Assembly (NCBI GenBank): GCA_022702545.1
Contig: JAHRBC010000001.1
Coordinates: forward strand, 8,866,001 to 8,930,000
DNA: 64,000 nt
Source of the DNA: Phycomyces nitens
Lineage: Eukaryota; Mucoromycota; Mucoromycetes; Mucorales; Phycomycetaceae
Direction of reading: 5' to 3'
The position numbers and the translations under genes are program-made. Below the pieces are notes generated by a model. The model worked only from the letters and a program-made list of their open reading frames with translations. It searched no databases and was not told the origin of the DNA. Within the stretch, counting starts at the first letter, position 1, and each line of letters begins with the position of its first letter. Below are positions 1 to 9,914 of the stretch, in pieces.

Positions 1-2423
1 CCTGACATTGTCGAGGTCAAGGATCCACGGCTGTCGAGCCAAGTCAAGGGCGCAGAAAACCAGACCAGTCGACCGTCTATTCAATTGTCCGAATCAGTCT
101 ATACCACACAGAATCCCCAAGAGGCCGCAAAGTGGCTGTGGGCTGAAACAGAAGAGTTTGTGCCTCGTGAGCGAGTGGCTGAATGGCTTGGACAGCGGGA
201 ACCACTTCATGCCGAAACACTGGTGGTCTACATGGACTACTTTTACTTTGCCGGCATGCGACTCGACAATGCCTTTAGGTAAAAAGAAAAAACATACACA
301 CACGTTTAGATATATATTACTTTTTAAGCTTCTTTCAAACTTTTTCTGCATGTACATGTTATTGATCACTGTCTGCATACTATTCATTGGGATATAGAAA
401 ACTGTGTAGCAAGCTTTATTTTAAAGCCGAGGCTCAACAGATTGATCGCATTCTGGAAGCGTTTGCAAATCGATTCTGGGTATGCAATACACGGTCCGTG
501 TTTGGAAGTGCTGGTAAATATACTAAAAAAAAAGTTCCCATCTTTTTTTTGTTTTGTCTATATATATATTAACAAGCCTTTGTATTAAAGATGTGGTCTA
601 TGCAATTGTCTATTCACTCTTGCTGCTGAATACCGATTTACATGTGGCGCAGGGAAACCACAACCGTATGACACGCCAAGAATTTGTTCGTAACACCATG
701 TCTGCCATACACGATCAGCACCCAGAAGACAATGCACAGGGCAGGTCCTCAAAAGATTACACCTTTTCAAAGGGGTGGGAGGTAGAGATCGAGTCGCAGT
801 TAAAGGTAAAGAATGTCTAGATGAATTATAATAGCCAAAAAAAAACGGGGTATTGATCAGGATTCTTTTTGCTTGGTCGTCAATAGGAATTGTACACTTC
901 TGTCAAGCAATACCAAGTACTTCAGCCGAATTCAAGACATTCAAGTCAATCGGTTGTCCAGCTGGAAAAGCAAAACAGTTTGTTGGGAGGACGCCATGCA
1001 ATTGGAATTAAGCGTAGTGTTCATTCCATGATTCGAAAAACCCCTCGCGAGAGTGTCTCTGATGAAATACAGGTAAGAACACATAGTCTCTATGGAAAAG
1101 TACTGATTGAAGATCAAGCCTCGCAAGAGCACAAGTTCAGGACCACGCTTCACAGCTCCACGGTCAACTCGTCGAGAGTCGTTTTCATCCGTGGCATCTG
1201 GAACTTCGTATGGATCTAATGGACGCGGAATTCCTCTTTCGCCCTACCAATCCATAGCCGGACACCAGCTCAGGGGCTCAACCCATGGAGCAGGCCAATT
1301 GGACGTGCCTTTGAACCAGGCACCTTATCTAAAGGAGGGTGTAGTTATTCGTAAACACCTGTTGGAAAACGCACAGCAGCGAGCCAAGCACCGTGAATGG
1401 AAAGAGTGTTTTTTGGTTGTGGGACAAGGAGAGCTCAAGATGTATGCACTTCAAGGTACAGGTGAACCTGATCGCAAGAGCATGTTTAGACCATCGAGTA
1501 TCCATTTTGGAATGTCCGAAGCAAATTCAAGCCAACTGAGCCTTTCGAGCATGAGCCAGAATTCTCAACGCTGGGTGGTAAGCATTCCTACTATCTTTTT
1601 TCTTTTTTAGTTTATGTTACTGATTGGATATCCATAGTCAAACACACAGCTTGTGGGTACTATTCAATTGAACCACACACTTTCAAATGTTCTGCCACCT
1701 CCAGGATACAATCGCCAACGACCCCATGTGTTTGCTATCCAGAAACCAGACGGTGGCGTGTTTCTCTACCAGGCTTCATCGGCAGAACAGGCAAACGAAT
1801 GGGTGGCTACATGTAATTACTGGGCAGCTCGCAAAAGCAAGGAACCCCTGGCGGGTGGTGTGAGTAACATGGAGTATGGATGGGGAGACTGTCTTGACAG
1901 TGTTCTGCTGGACTTGGACACTGAATGTGGAATGGTCATCTCTCCTACTCAACCCATCACCAACGAAGATGATCTGGTACTCTACGATTGGCACCCACCC
2001 GTCCCACCCTCTGTGTCCAGTACACTCAGTGAGCGAGACCAATTCGAGAGCCTCAAGAAGCATCTGGCTGCACTTAACCTTGAGATCAACAACCACCACG
2101 ACACCAAGACAAAGCTTATGATCAAGTTTCCACCAAAAAGCTTCCATCATGCCAAGGCACTCTTTAATTGGGAATCACGGTCAAAGTACTTGTTGCACGA
2201 TATCATAAAGTATCAAAACTATTGTGACATGCTCGAAAAGAGTATTCAGCGCCAAGACGCAGAAGCTACAAAGGCAGCATCAATAATGACTTGTGCAACA
2301 AACCCTGATGGAACCACGCCAGAACCCACTTCCTCACCAAGTTCCTCGTCCAAACTTGTCTTTAAGACCAGTACGGTTGATCTCATGAAGGAGATTGGAG
2401 AAGAACTCCAGCTGGCCTTTTGA
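1..2423 (+). CDS. SEC7-PH domain Arf guanine-nucleotide exchange factor, SYT1/cytohesin-like (5' partial)
   Basis: Activates Arf-family GTPases in membrane traffic by catalysing GDP release. The frame is already open at base 1, so the start lies outside the window. Exons by frame: 1-278, 398-513, 591-805, 887-1072, 1113-1577, 1638-2423; stop TGA at 2421. The Sec7 domain spans exons 1-3: it shows PRERVAEWLG, then the motif-1 segment EAQQIDRILEAF with the glutamate finger, then LLLLNTDLHV (motif 2). A PH domain follows across exons 5-6 (GVVIRKHL, REWKECFLVV, EQANEWVATCNYWAA), then a helical C-terminus. The Sec7-then-PH order fits fungal Syt1-type GEFs; the exact orthologue is not certain. One intron is only about 40 bp (1073-1112). 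Confidence 0.88.
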
Positions 2424-3300
2424 TAGCCCCCCTCTTTTTCCGTTCTTTCTTTATAATCTTTGTTTAGTTTCATGCCAAATGAACATCCTATACCTTTATT
2501 ACCCTTGCTTTTCTGTTATTCCTTTGTCATTGTGTACATACTATAATTTAGTGATATTAAAATATTTATTAAAGAAAAAGGAATATATATATATATAAAG
2601 GTGCTTGGCTGATTTCAATGGGCTCTATAGTGTCTATAATATGGTGCCCAAGAGAACCATTTGGTAATTATAGAAAAAATATAGACATTGACACTGGGCT
2701 ATAAAGCAAGAAACGCAATTGATCGGGTTCTACCTATTGATGGTTAATTCAAAATCAATAAAGAAAATCATTGACGTTTTGCACAGCCATGATATTGTTA
2801 AAGGTTGGAATAGGCATTGACTGTGGGTCTAGAGAGGGTCTCAATAATATTTTTTAAATGAGCTCAGGACAATGTGCCTGCCATTCAAGCATTAAAAAAA
2901 TGCTTATTAATTACAAACGGGTTCAAATGATCAACAGAAACCAGATTGTCCCTAGGAGTATTCCTCTATAATCTTAAAAAAAACTTTCTATAAATGTTTA
3001 ACTTGGAGACGCCTGTAAGATTTTATTACGTAAATTCGTCTTGGCATTTTAAAACGTTTGCAGACTTGTAGACCAATGTTTGTGGAGAATAAGCGTTTCA
3101 AAGTTGATCTATAAGCCCTTTAGGGCTGGGTATGATACTTAATGATATCTTGGAAATCAAAACACTGCTGTTAGATTTTTATCCCCCCTCAGCCAAAAGG
3201 GGGGATAAATACTCTTGATTGATGCGTCTTGTAAGAGACATTCTAAATAAAGCATACCAAATCAAATCTTGATTTTACCATGTAGCCTTTAGAGAGAGAG
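2424..3300. other. AT-rich intergenic spacer
   Basis: No convincing gene. It holds TA runs near 2586-2598, a small palindrome (AGCCCTTTAGGGCT, 3115-3128) and a perfect 9-bp GC-rich inverted repeat at 3181-3206. A GAGA run at 3292-3303 closes it. Confidence 0.5.
3181..3206. repeat. Perfect 9-bp inverted repeat (hairpin)
   Basis: ATCCCCCCT at 3181-3189 pairs with AGGGGGGAT at 3198-3206 across an 8-nt loop. It stands out in AT-rich sequence. No T-run follows, so a terminator role is not indicated. Confidence 0.7.
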
Positions 3301-3303
3301 AGA

Positions 3304-4390
3304 GTGAAAAGAATGATCTCTTGTAAAGAAACTCTTGCTAGACTGGACAGACTGACAAAGCATGGTGATGATCCAATTCTAATTTTACATGCCTATTTTT
3401 TGATGAGCCAGGTATTTGATTGCCTGTTGCTGATTACAACCAAACGCTTTGCTTCTTTTGTGGAAAGGGGCTCTTTGTTTTCATTGTTTTTCTCTCTCTT
3501 TCGTTTGTATACATGTATTTATATATCTTGTATTCTCGGCGTCTATCCAACTCGGCCATTGTGCCTTTTTATACATATCTTCTAAACTTTTATTGGTTTG
3601 ATTTCCTTGTTAGGCTGCTTGGATATAATATAGATTGTCACCCTTTTTAGCTTGCATGTATTGCATCTAATAAAGACATCCCCTTGGCCCAGAATCAAGA
3701 AAGATATACATTTACGGGCTACCTGATCAAATTCAACAGACAAAATATCACTCGAGATATTTAGCATCCTATTTACAAACATACCCTCGAATACGGGATC
3801 CTGTTGACTTGCCGCAGCACAATCAATTTAAAGCACTATTTGACTTTGCAGAGGTCTTGTAGCAAGGGACCCACGACTTTATATATATATATATATATAT
3901 ATGTATATTGAGCGGAAACACATACAAACAATCTAACTTTTTTGTTTGCATATTCGAGTCAGCTTGTGATACGCTTCCAAAGTGCTCTTTTTTCCTTTTG
4001 CTTTTTTTGAGGGCCATGATTGCAAATCATGGTATATCCCTTTATTAAATCTATTGTTAGCCATGCACATCAAGAGAGCATTTTGCACGAGAGATTGCCT
4101 CATCACCCAAAACAGCTACTGGCTGCACGGCTACTGGCTGCACATCTTCTGGAAGCCAGAGAAAGATCTAGTACAGGGCCAAATGTTCTGTAATGATTTT
4201 AAGCCTTTAAAATCTCCAGTTATCTTTTTTGGTTATTGTCGCATGAGTTTTTTTTGTAGACACGCGAAATGTGCTGCCCAGACTGTAGCATTATCTTTTA
4301 TAGTCTATTTGGCGCATCTGGGTTCGGCCGGATTGCAATTGATTGAAAATAGCCATCATTGGGTTTCTCCATCAGGATTATGAAACCGTT
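3304..4390 (+). pseudogene. Possible decayed protein gene (three coding-like fragments)
   Basis: I do not recognise this gene. Three plus-strand stretches read like ordinary protein rather than random translation. The first is about 3313-3411 (KETLARLDRLTKH, then DDPILILHAYF) and ends at a possible GT. The second is 3675-3860 (LGPESRKIYIYGLPDQ, then DPVDLPQHNQFKALFDFAEVL at its end) and stops in frame. The third is about 4030-4190 (SHAHQESILHERLPHHPK, LLAARLLAAHLLEARE) and also stops. Long AT-rich or TA-repeat gaps separate them and no splice solution joins them cleanly, so a relic is more likely than a live gene. Chance ORFs remain possible. Confidence 0.3.
3877..3908. repeat. (TA)n microsatellite
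   Basis: Uninterrupted TA dinucleotides followed by TGTATAT. Confidence 0.9.
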
Positions 4391-5529
4391 TGATCCTATA
4401 AGCTTTGCAACTAGCCGGTTGTTGTTTTTCTTTTGATTAGCAATATCCACAAATGGCTGATGGAAATCCAGCGTATCGTGCTCTAAATAAAAATAATACT
4501 AATAATCATTTTTATTTAATTCATTGACCAACATTATATTTTGTGAAACTATCAAGGTTTGCTTTCTTCCCTTGCCAAAGTGCAATCATGCCTCGATCGC
4601 ATTGTACGTTACTTATAAGCTTCAAAGCAAAGCAAAAAGATATATATAATGTTGGCTGCAAACAACAAATAGACCATGACAAACAATTTTCAAAGGACAT
4701 GGTTTATCCAATACCACAATCAGCCAATCGTCTCCATCTTGGTCGCAACAATCTCTTGTTGCCCAGACTGACCTGCAAGTGTTTTGGATTCCTTGTGCGA
4801 TTTCTTTTAACTTGGACCTAAATGACTGCAATCTTTTATTGAGTTTTACCTCAATAAAGCAATCACAGTGTCATTGCCACGCTATCCATATCCCCTCCTC
4901 AAAAATAAAACATCGAGCAATATTCTAATCATTGTCTTTTTTTTTATTATTAATATAAACACTGCTTTGGAGCTTCTTTCTGAGCTTCAAAATCCCACCA
5001 GTGTAATAAAAATGAATAGGAATCCAGGCCATGATTGGCTGAAATTGGTGCCAATAGTAGGCAAAGGGGTAGAGAATTTGGGGTTTGGGTCTCTGACATA
5101 AACTAAAAAGACCAACTCTGTGTGTGTGCGTGTGAGAGTCGTCCTTGACTTTCTTTCCGTGACTCTCTAAAGGCAACAAGTCCCATCCATCCGGTCCCAC
5201 CCACCCAACAAAGGATCAATGTAAGTTTATATACATTATATTTTCCAAACATTTTCTCAATGCAGAATGTGGTAAAGTAAAAGAGATTGACATTGATGAT
5301 GTTTTTTGTTTTTGTTTTTTTTTGTTTTTTGTTTTGTTTTTCCTATTCGTCGCTAGTTAACAGCCTCTGTTTATCTTTTTGCAAAATAAGAACCCAACAA
5401 ACTCATCATATATACACTACACACACACACACACACACACACATACATTCTTGTTATCACCCGTTTTCAGTTTCCAACAAACAACAACAACAATAACAAC
5501 AACAGCAATAACAACAAAAATAACAAATA
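4391..5529. other. Intergenic / promoter region of the DUF3020 gene
   Basis: AT-rich, no gene seen. Near its 3' end it has T-rich tracts (5308-5341), an (AC)n tract at 5417-5442 and an A/C-rich CAACAA leader directly before the ATG at 5530, as expected for a fungal promoter and 5' UTR. Confidence 0.5.
5417..5442. repeat. (AC)n microsatellite
   Basis: About 13 AC units, roughly 90 bp upstream of the DUF3020 gene start. Confidence 0.9.
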
Positions 5530-6752
5530 ATGATGATAAAGGAAGAAGATTTGGCGGTTAATCAACGCAATGAAGCGGATGATACAAAAAACGAATCCCC
5601 TGAAAAAACAGACCATCAATTGGTCGCACTGGAAAAGATGGATGAGAATGTGCAGGAACCCAATGCAACAACAGCACAGCATGTAGCAGATGCGTTTGCA
5701 AATGCCCTATTCCAGCACTATTCGTTTGCAATGCCTCAACCAGAAGAAAAGGATGTCACGACTGGACTTCCAATGCACGCCCAACTCGTGGCAGCAGTAG
5801 TGGCAGCCGCGGCCGCAGCAGAAAAGAATGCGCATGGACCGATTGACTATGGGTTCACAACCACTCCAGATCCTGCCAGCACATCCACGGCCACCTTGGA
5901 CCAGACGCTGTTTGATGGCCAGATGGTTCCTGGATCTCTAAAGAGGAATCTAATGAAATTAAAGGTAAAAAGGTAAAATAAAAAGCACACCAATAGACAA
6001 TAGAGAGTCTAAAGAGATCAAAGGTTCGAGAAGATAACCGGGCAAGAAAGAAGCGATGGAGAGAACACAACGAAGAACGGAGTGAGTGCCTAGTAGATAT
6101 ATATTAGTGTGCTGGCAGGGACCCTGAATAAGATGTAATAGACAAAGACAATGATTTGCGTTGCCGTGTCAATAAGCGGGCGCACAAGTTGTTTGGCAAG
6201 GAAGACACACCTCACAAGAAGCAGTGGGTTGAGGAAGAGTTCCAGAGACGCCGGGCAAAGCGTCAGGAAAAGGAGCGCCACAAGCAGGCCATGGATGGAG
6301 CATTGCATGCAGTGAGTGAGACTTCGGTGCATGCGGCTGCCAACTGGCTGCTTTCCCAACAGCAACAGAACGATGTCCTGAGACATTACCATGAGCCTGC
6401 CAATGAACTCAACGAGACACATGCTGCAGCCCTCAAGCTGAACCAAGACCTCAGTGCGTTCCTCAAGTTTTCCAAGGAGAGCAATGCAAGTGCTGCTGCG
6501 CTTGTGGCCGCACTCCAGAGCCCACAGCTCCTCCAACTGCTTACCCAGACAGCCGGGGCAATCCAGACCACTGGGGCTACATCTGGCACGAATAGCCCGC
6601 CGCAGGATGAGAGTGGAGCCGGAGAGGACAATGACAAACAGTCCAAGGACAAGGCCAAGGAAGATGAGAGTGGGAATGGCGGTGGCCAGACAGATTCTAT
6701 GGACGCAGTGATGACGTTGATGCAGCTCAATGGCAGCTGGCGTCAACAATAG
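5530..6752 (+). CDS. DUF3020 domain protein
   Basis: Fungal protein of unknown biochemical role carrying the short basic DUF3020 motif. Exons 5530-5964, 6024-6081 and 6142-6752 close in frame and give about 367 residues. The motif is at about residues 146-185, assembled over both introns: VREDNRARKKRWREHNEE, then NKDNDLRCRVNKRA. It is basic with clustered Arg, suggesting nucleic-acid binding (inference). A basic helix follows (EEFQRRRAKRQEKERHKQ), then an Ala/Gln-rich helical segment and an acidic tail. The N-terminal half has an alanine run. The start is the first ATG of an ATGATG pair after a CAA-rich leader. It converges on HEM4, stops 178 bp apart. Confidence 0.82.
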
Positions 6753-6765
6753 CCTATATAATATT

Positions 6766-6862
6766 ATTATTATTATTTTATTTTATTTTAAAAATATCTG
6801 ATAAAATCACCATGATGGCACTTGTGCGCCGATTGAACGCCAAATGTGCAGCACAAGCCAAA

Positions 6863-6893
<31 letters not shown>

Positions 6894-6897
6894 AAAA
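6766..6897. repeat. ATT/AAT simple repeats between convergent genes
   Basis: TTA/TTTTA units at about 6766-6790 and AAT units at about 6865-6896 lie between the DUF3020 and HEM4 stop codons. Confidence 0.8.
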
Positions 6898-6929
6898 AGT
6901 GAGGCATAAAGTGGCTTGTTTTTTCGTTT

Positions 6930-7703
6930 TCAGGTTGGATTGCTGGCGTCATAAGCAGCCATTGAACTGACAAGATGGACTGCATCCGGGTGATCAGCCA
7001 CCACGTGCACCGTGAGCCCTAGCTGCTCGAGATATTCAGCAGTGGTTGGACCAATGGCAGCCACCTTGGTAACCGGCAAACTACCCAGGGCATCGACTAT
7101 AAACCGAATTCCTGAAGGGCTAAAGTAGACAGCCCAGTCGTCCAGACATGGCTTAATGGTGTCCAAATGTTCCTTTAATAAAGGGTGCGGACATGTGGCG
7201 TAAGATTTGATTTCGTGGACCTTAATTGATGCCTCTGCCATCCTGCGTGGTATCACATCACGCCTCTTGTCCCCCGAGAGGAACAATAGGGATTGATTGT
7301 GGACTGGAAGACTGGCCTGGATTGCGTCACATAGCTCTGTGGCCCGGTCAGCAACGGTGATGGTTGAGCTAGAAAACAGATCGATCTGGCGCAGATCGCT
7401 TGCTGTGCGTGGACCGACTACAAATACCGGCAGCATTGACCAGGCCAGGACTGTATCCGGGGATAGCACCAGAGACCCAAGTGCGCCAGACACGGCCTGG
7501 ACTGCACGCTGGGAAGTGAGGATGAGCCCATTGTAAGGCTGGGGCCCGGCCAACAGGGTCTCTGCGAGGACAGGCAGGGATGTTGAAGCATGGTCGAGAA
7601 CGGGTATAAAGGTATATGCAAATGAATTAGCTGCTAGCTCAATAGCATAGTCGTCTGGACGGGCAGTAGCCTGGACCTTGAAGATCCAGACGTGTGGAGA
7701 CAT
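6930..7703 (-). CDS. HEM4: Uroporphyrinogen-III synthase
   Basis: Haem biosynthesis: closes hydroxymethylbilane to uroporphyrinogen III with inversion of ring D, in the cytosol. One exon of 257 residues, near the family's usual 250-275. The diagnostic HemD segments are present: LILTSQRAVQAV in the first domain, then FLSGDKRRDVIPRRM, the conserved VYFSPSGIRFIVDAL, and VAAIGPTTAEYLEQLG near the C-terminus. The family has few invariant catalytic residues, so the call rests on the two-lobe pattern. ATG at 7703 begins MSPHVWIFKVQ. It is divergent from the HMG-box gene (750 bp apart) and convergent with the DUF3020 gene. Confidence 0.9.
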   Translation of the reverse strand: MSPHVWIFKVQATARPDDYAIELAANSFAYTFIPVLDHASTSLPVLAETLLAGPQPYNGLILTSQRAVQAVSGALGSLVLSPDTVLAWSMLPVFVVGPRTASDLRQIDLFSSSTITVADRATELCDAIQASLPVHNQSLLFLSGDKRRDVIPRRMAEASIKVHEIKSYATCPHPLLKEHLDTIKPCLDDWAVYFSPSGIRFIVDALGSLPVTKVAAIGPTTAEYLEQLGLTVHVVADHPDAVHLVSSMAAYDASNPT

Positions 7704-8452
7704 TGGGTTGCAAAAGAGAGAAAGGAGTGTGACGTGGGTTAGGCCACAATAACGCTGCCAAAATTAAGACTGGGAGACGGAGCCAGGGTTCCGTAGATGG
7801 CGACAAACAATAAAATGCAGATTGTCCATTATAAAAAGCCAGCCGGCCAAAGCGCCTATTGTCTTTTGCTCGGCTCCATTCCGCCCAGCGGCACACATTG
7901 CAGTGTGCAAAGCGATGGCGATCACGTGAAGACTTACCTGAACGATGTGCAGAGTTGGAAAATGAATTGATTTTTGGGGGCCACAATAGAACAATGCCAG
8001 CATCACAACAGATCAAATAGACCACGAATGAATGAATATAAAGAATGAAAAGCACAAATAAATAGATAAATAGATAAAAAGGAGAGAGCAGCAGCAGGTT
8101 GAGGAGGTGAGGGGGCGGAGATGAGATGCGATTGTGGTGAACATGTCCGTGTAAAATGTGTGTTTTTATAAAGTGCTTCGAATGGGCTGGTTTATTGTTG
8201 GTTGTAGGACAGGCACGGAAGCCCAGCCGAATCGCCTTGAATTCGTCAATTTACAAGTGTGCCTTTTCTCTTTTTTACTTGAATGGACTTGTGCACAAAA
8301 AAAGCAAAAAAACCATAATAATATAATTATAATTATATTATATTATATTATATTATAAGCAAAAGATTCTTTCATGGATTGAAAGCCAGTCCACAGTCAA
8401 AAGGTCCTTGGGTCTCTGCTTCTTTCTTTCTCGCTTCTTTCCCCTTTATCCA
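7704..8452. promoter_or_regulatory. Divergent promoter region HEM4 / HMG-box gene
   Basis: 749 bp between two start codons facing away from each other. It contains TAGATAAA runs near 8055-8080, an AT repeat at 8320-8357 and CT-rich sequence (8418-8450) just before the HMG-gene ATG. No specific factor site could be assigned. Confidence 0.5.
8320..8357. repeat. (TATTA)n-type repeat
   Basis: AATTATA then repeated TTATA units upstream of the HMG-box gene. Confidence 0.85.
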
Positions 8453-9641
8453 ATGCAGTACGAAAGCTCCACTACTGCCTTTGCCTATGCTGCCGACCCA
8501 GCCAGCCCAGCCTCCAGACCCTACCCACCCAACCACCTTCCAGCCCACACACCCCCACCCTCCACCTCGCCAATAGAACTGCCACCCATCCTAGACATGT
8601 GCGACCATTTTTCTGGTAATAATCATCCATTGTCTCGCATTTTTTAACCCCTAATCTTACAGTCGACCGGCCACCCTCACCAACATCGCCCTCAATGCCC
8701 AAACGAGACCAGTTTCTCTACTCACTGCCTTCGCCGCCCGCTTTCTTGGAACCTGCGCCCCAGCTCACCAGCCATTCATTTGTCTTTCCATTCAAGGATT
8801 CTATCGACTGCCAATCTTTAAAGGGTGTGCATATGCCCATCCCGCGCCGCTCCTCTCACCAAGCCTATCCAGTTATCCAATCTAACCCCGCCAGTGCTGA
8901 TTCGGAAGGCGAGGACCGGCGAGATGGCCGATCCTACTCCCCCTCGACCACCTCCTCGTCCATGTCGACCCTTTCGGGGCCCATCAGCCGCCGGCTCCCA
9001 ATCTCGCCTACAATGGCTGCTGCGTCGGCCACCGCTGCCACAGCTGCTCATCATCGGTCCGGCAGTCTGATTGCCGACACGCTTGTCAACGCGCTCCGGC
9101 TCACTCCTCCCGATACCCAGGAGCCGCTTGTCGTTGATCTGTCTTCGCGTGCCTCATTCACTCGTGTGTCTTTTATGGTTCATGGGGCACCTGTCACGGA
9201 TCAGAGCATGTTCCTGACCAAGAATGCACACATCAAACGTCCCAGAAATGCCTGGATACATGTAAGATTGTGCCATTAAACCAACATTGTACTTAAATAT
9301 TTGCTAGTTTCGCTGCCATTATGGCCAGGCACTCAAGGCCCAGGATCCTACCCTGCGCGCAGAAGAAATCTCAAAGTAAGAAGATTGATTATTCAAACAT
9401 GAAATATAGTGCCTTGGTCCTAACATTACATAAAATTCATCTCCTTAGACGTGCCTCTCGTCGCTGGGCAAAACTGACGGAGCGAGAAAAGAAGCCGTGG
9501 CACGATCTGGCGGAACAGGAAAAGCAAGCGCACAAGGAAGCGTTTCCCGAATACCGCTACAGTCCCAAGCGTGGCCACACCCACATCTCCCTCGACCCTG
9601 ATGACAGTGTGCGTCACAAGCGCACAAGACGTGCAAAGTGA
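8453..9641 (+). CDS. HMG-box (MATA_HMG class) transcription factor
   Basis: Sequence-specific DNA-bending regulator, nuclear. Exons 8453-8615, 8663-9261, 9308-9375 and 9449-9641 close in frame to about 340 residues. The single HMG box is at the C-terminus (about 243-320) and is interrupted by two introns: KRPRNAWIHFRCHYG, then AEEISKRASRRWAKL, then EKKPWHDLAEQEKQAH ending with YRYSPKR. The N-terminus is Pro/Ser-rich and low in complexity. The box resembles the ROX1/MAT/SOX group. Nothing nearby resembles the usual zygomycete sex-locus neighbours (TPT transporter, RNA helicase), so it should not be called a mating-type gene. It converges on SWI1. Confidence 0.87.
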
Positions 9642-9829
9642 ACAAAAAAAAACCGCATCCATTTGGCACATAAATAATACCCTCTCACACATCTCTACAC
9701 CCACAAACACACATACTGCATCTCTTTGTTTCCATAGCCACTTGTTTTCTTGATACATATTTCATTCTACATTATTTTTTGTTTTTTGTTTTTGCAGTCT
9801 ATATAATTCCATTACCCTTCAAAAAAAAT

Positions 9830-9857
9830 CACACACACACACACACACACACACACA
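9830..9857. repeat. (AC)n microsatellite
   Basis: About 14 AC units in the spacer between the HMG-box and SWI1 stop codons. Confidence 0.9.
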
Positions 9858-9887
9858 TCATTATATTTGACAGGTCAATCTAAAATC

Positions 9888-9903
9888 AATAAAGTTCTTT
9901 ATT
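9888..9903. terminator. Overlapping polyadenylation signals of two convergent genes
   Basis: AATAAA on the plus strand at 9888-9893 (for the HMG gene) and AATAAA on the minus strand at 9903-9898 (for SWI1, stop at 9915). Signals on both strands within 16 bp imply overlapping 3' ends. Confidence 0.5.
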
Positions 9904-9914
9904 CAAACCAAATT

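Noticed and set aside
6090..6749. 219-codon minus ORF
   Set aside because: Antisense to the DUF3020 gene, no domain, no support.
8453..9641. HMG-box gene as a mating-type (sexM/sexP) locus
   Set aside because: Neighbours are HEM4 and SWI1, not the TPT transporter and RNA helicase expected at zygomycete sex loci; the box alone is not diagnostic.
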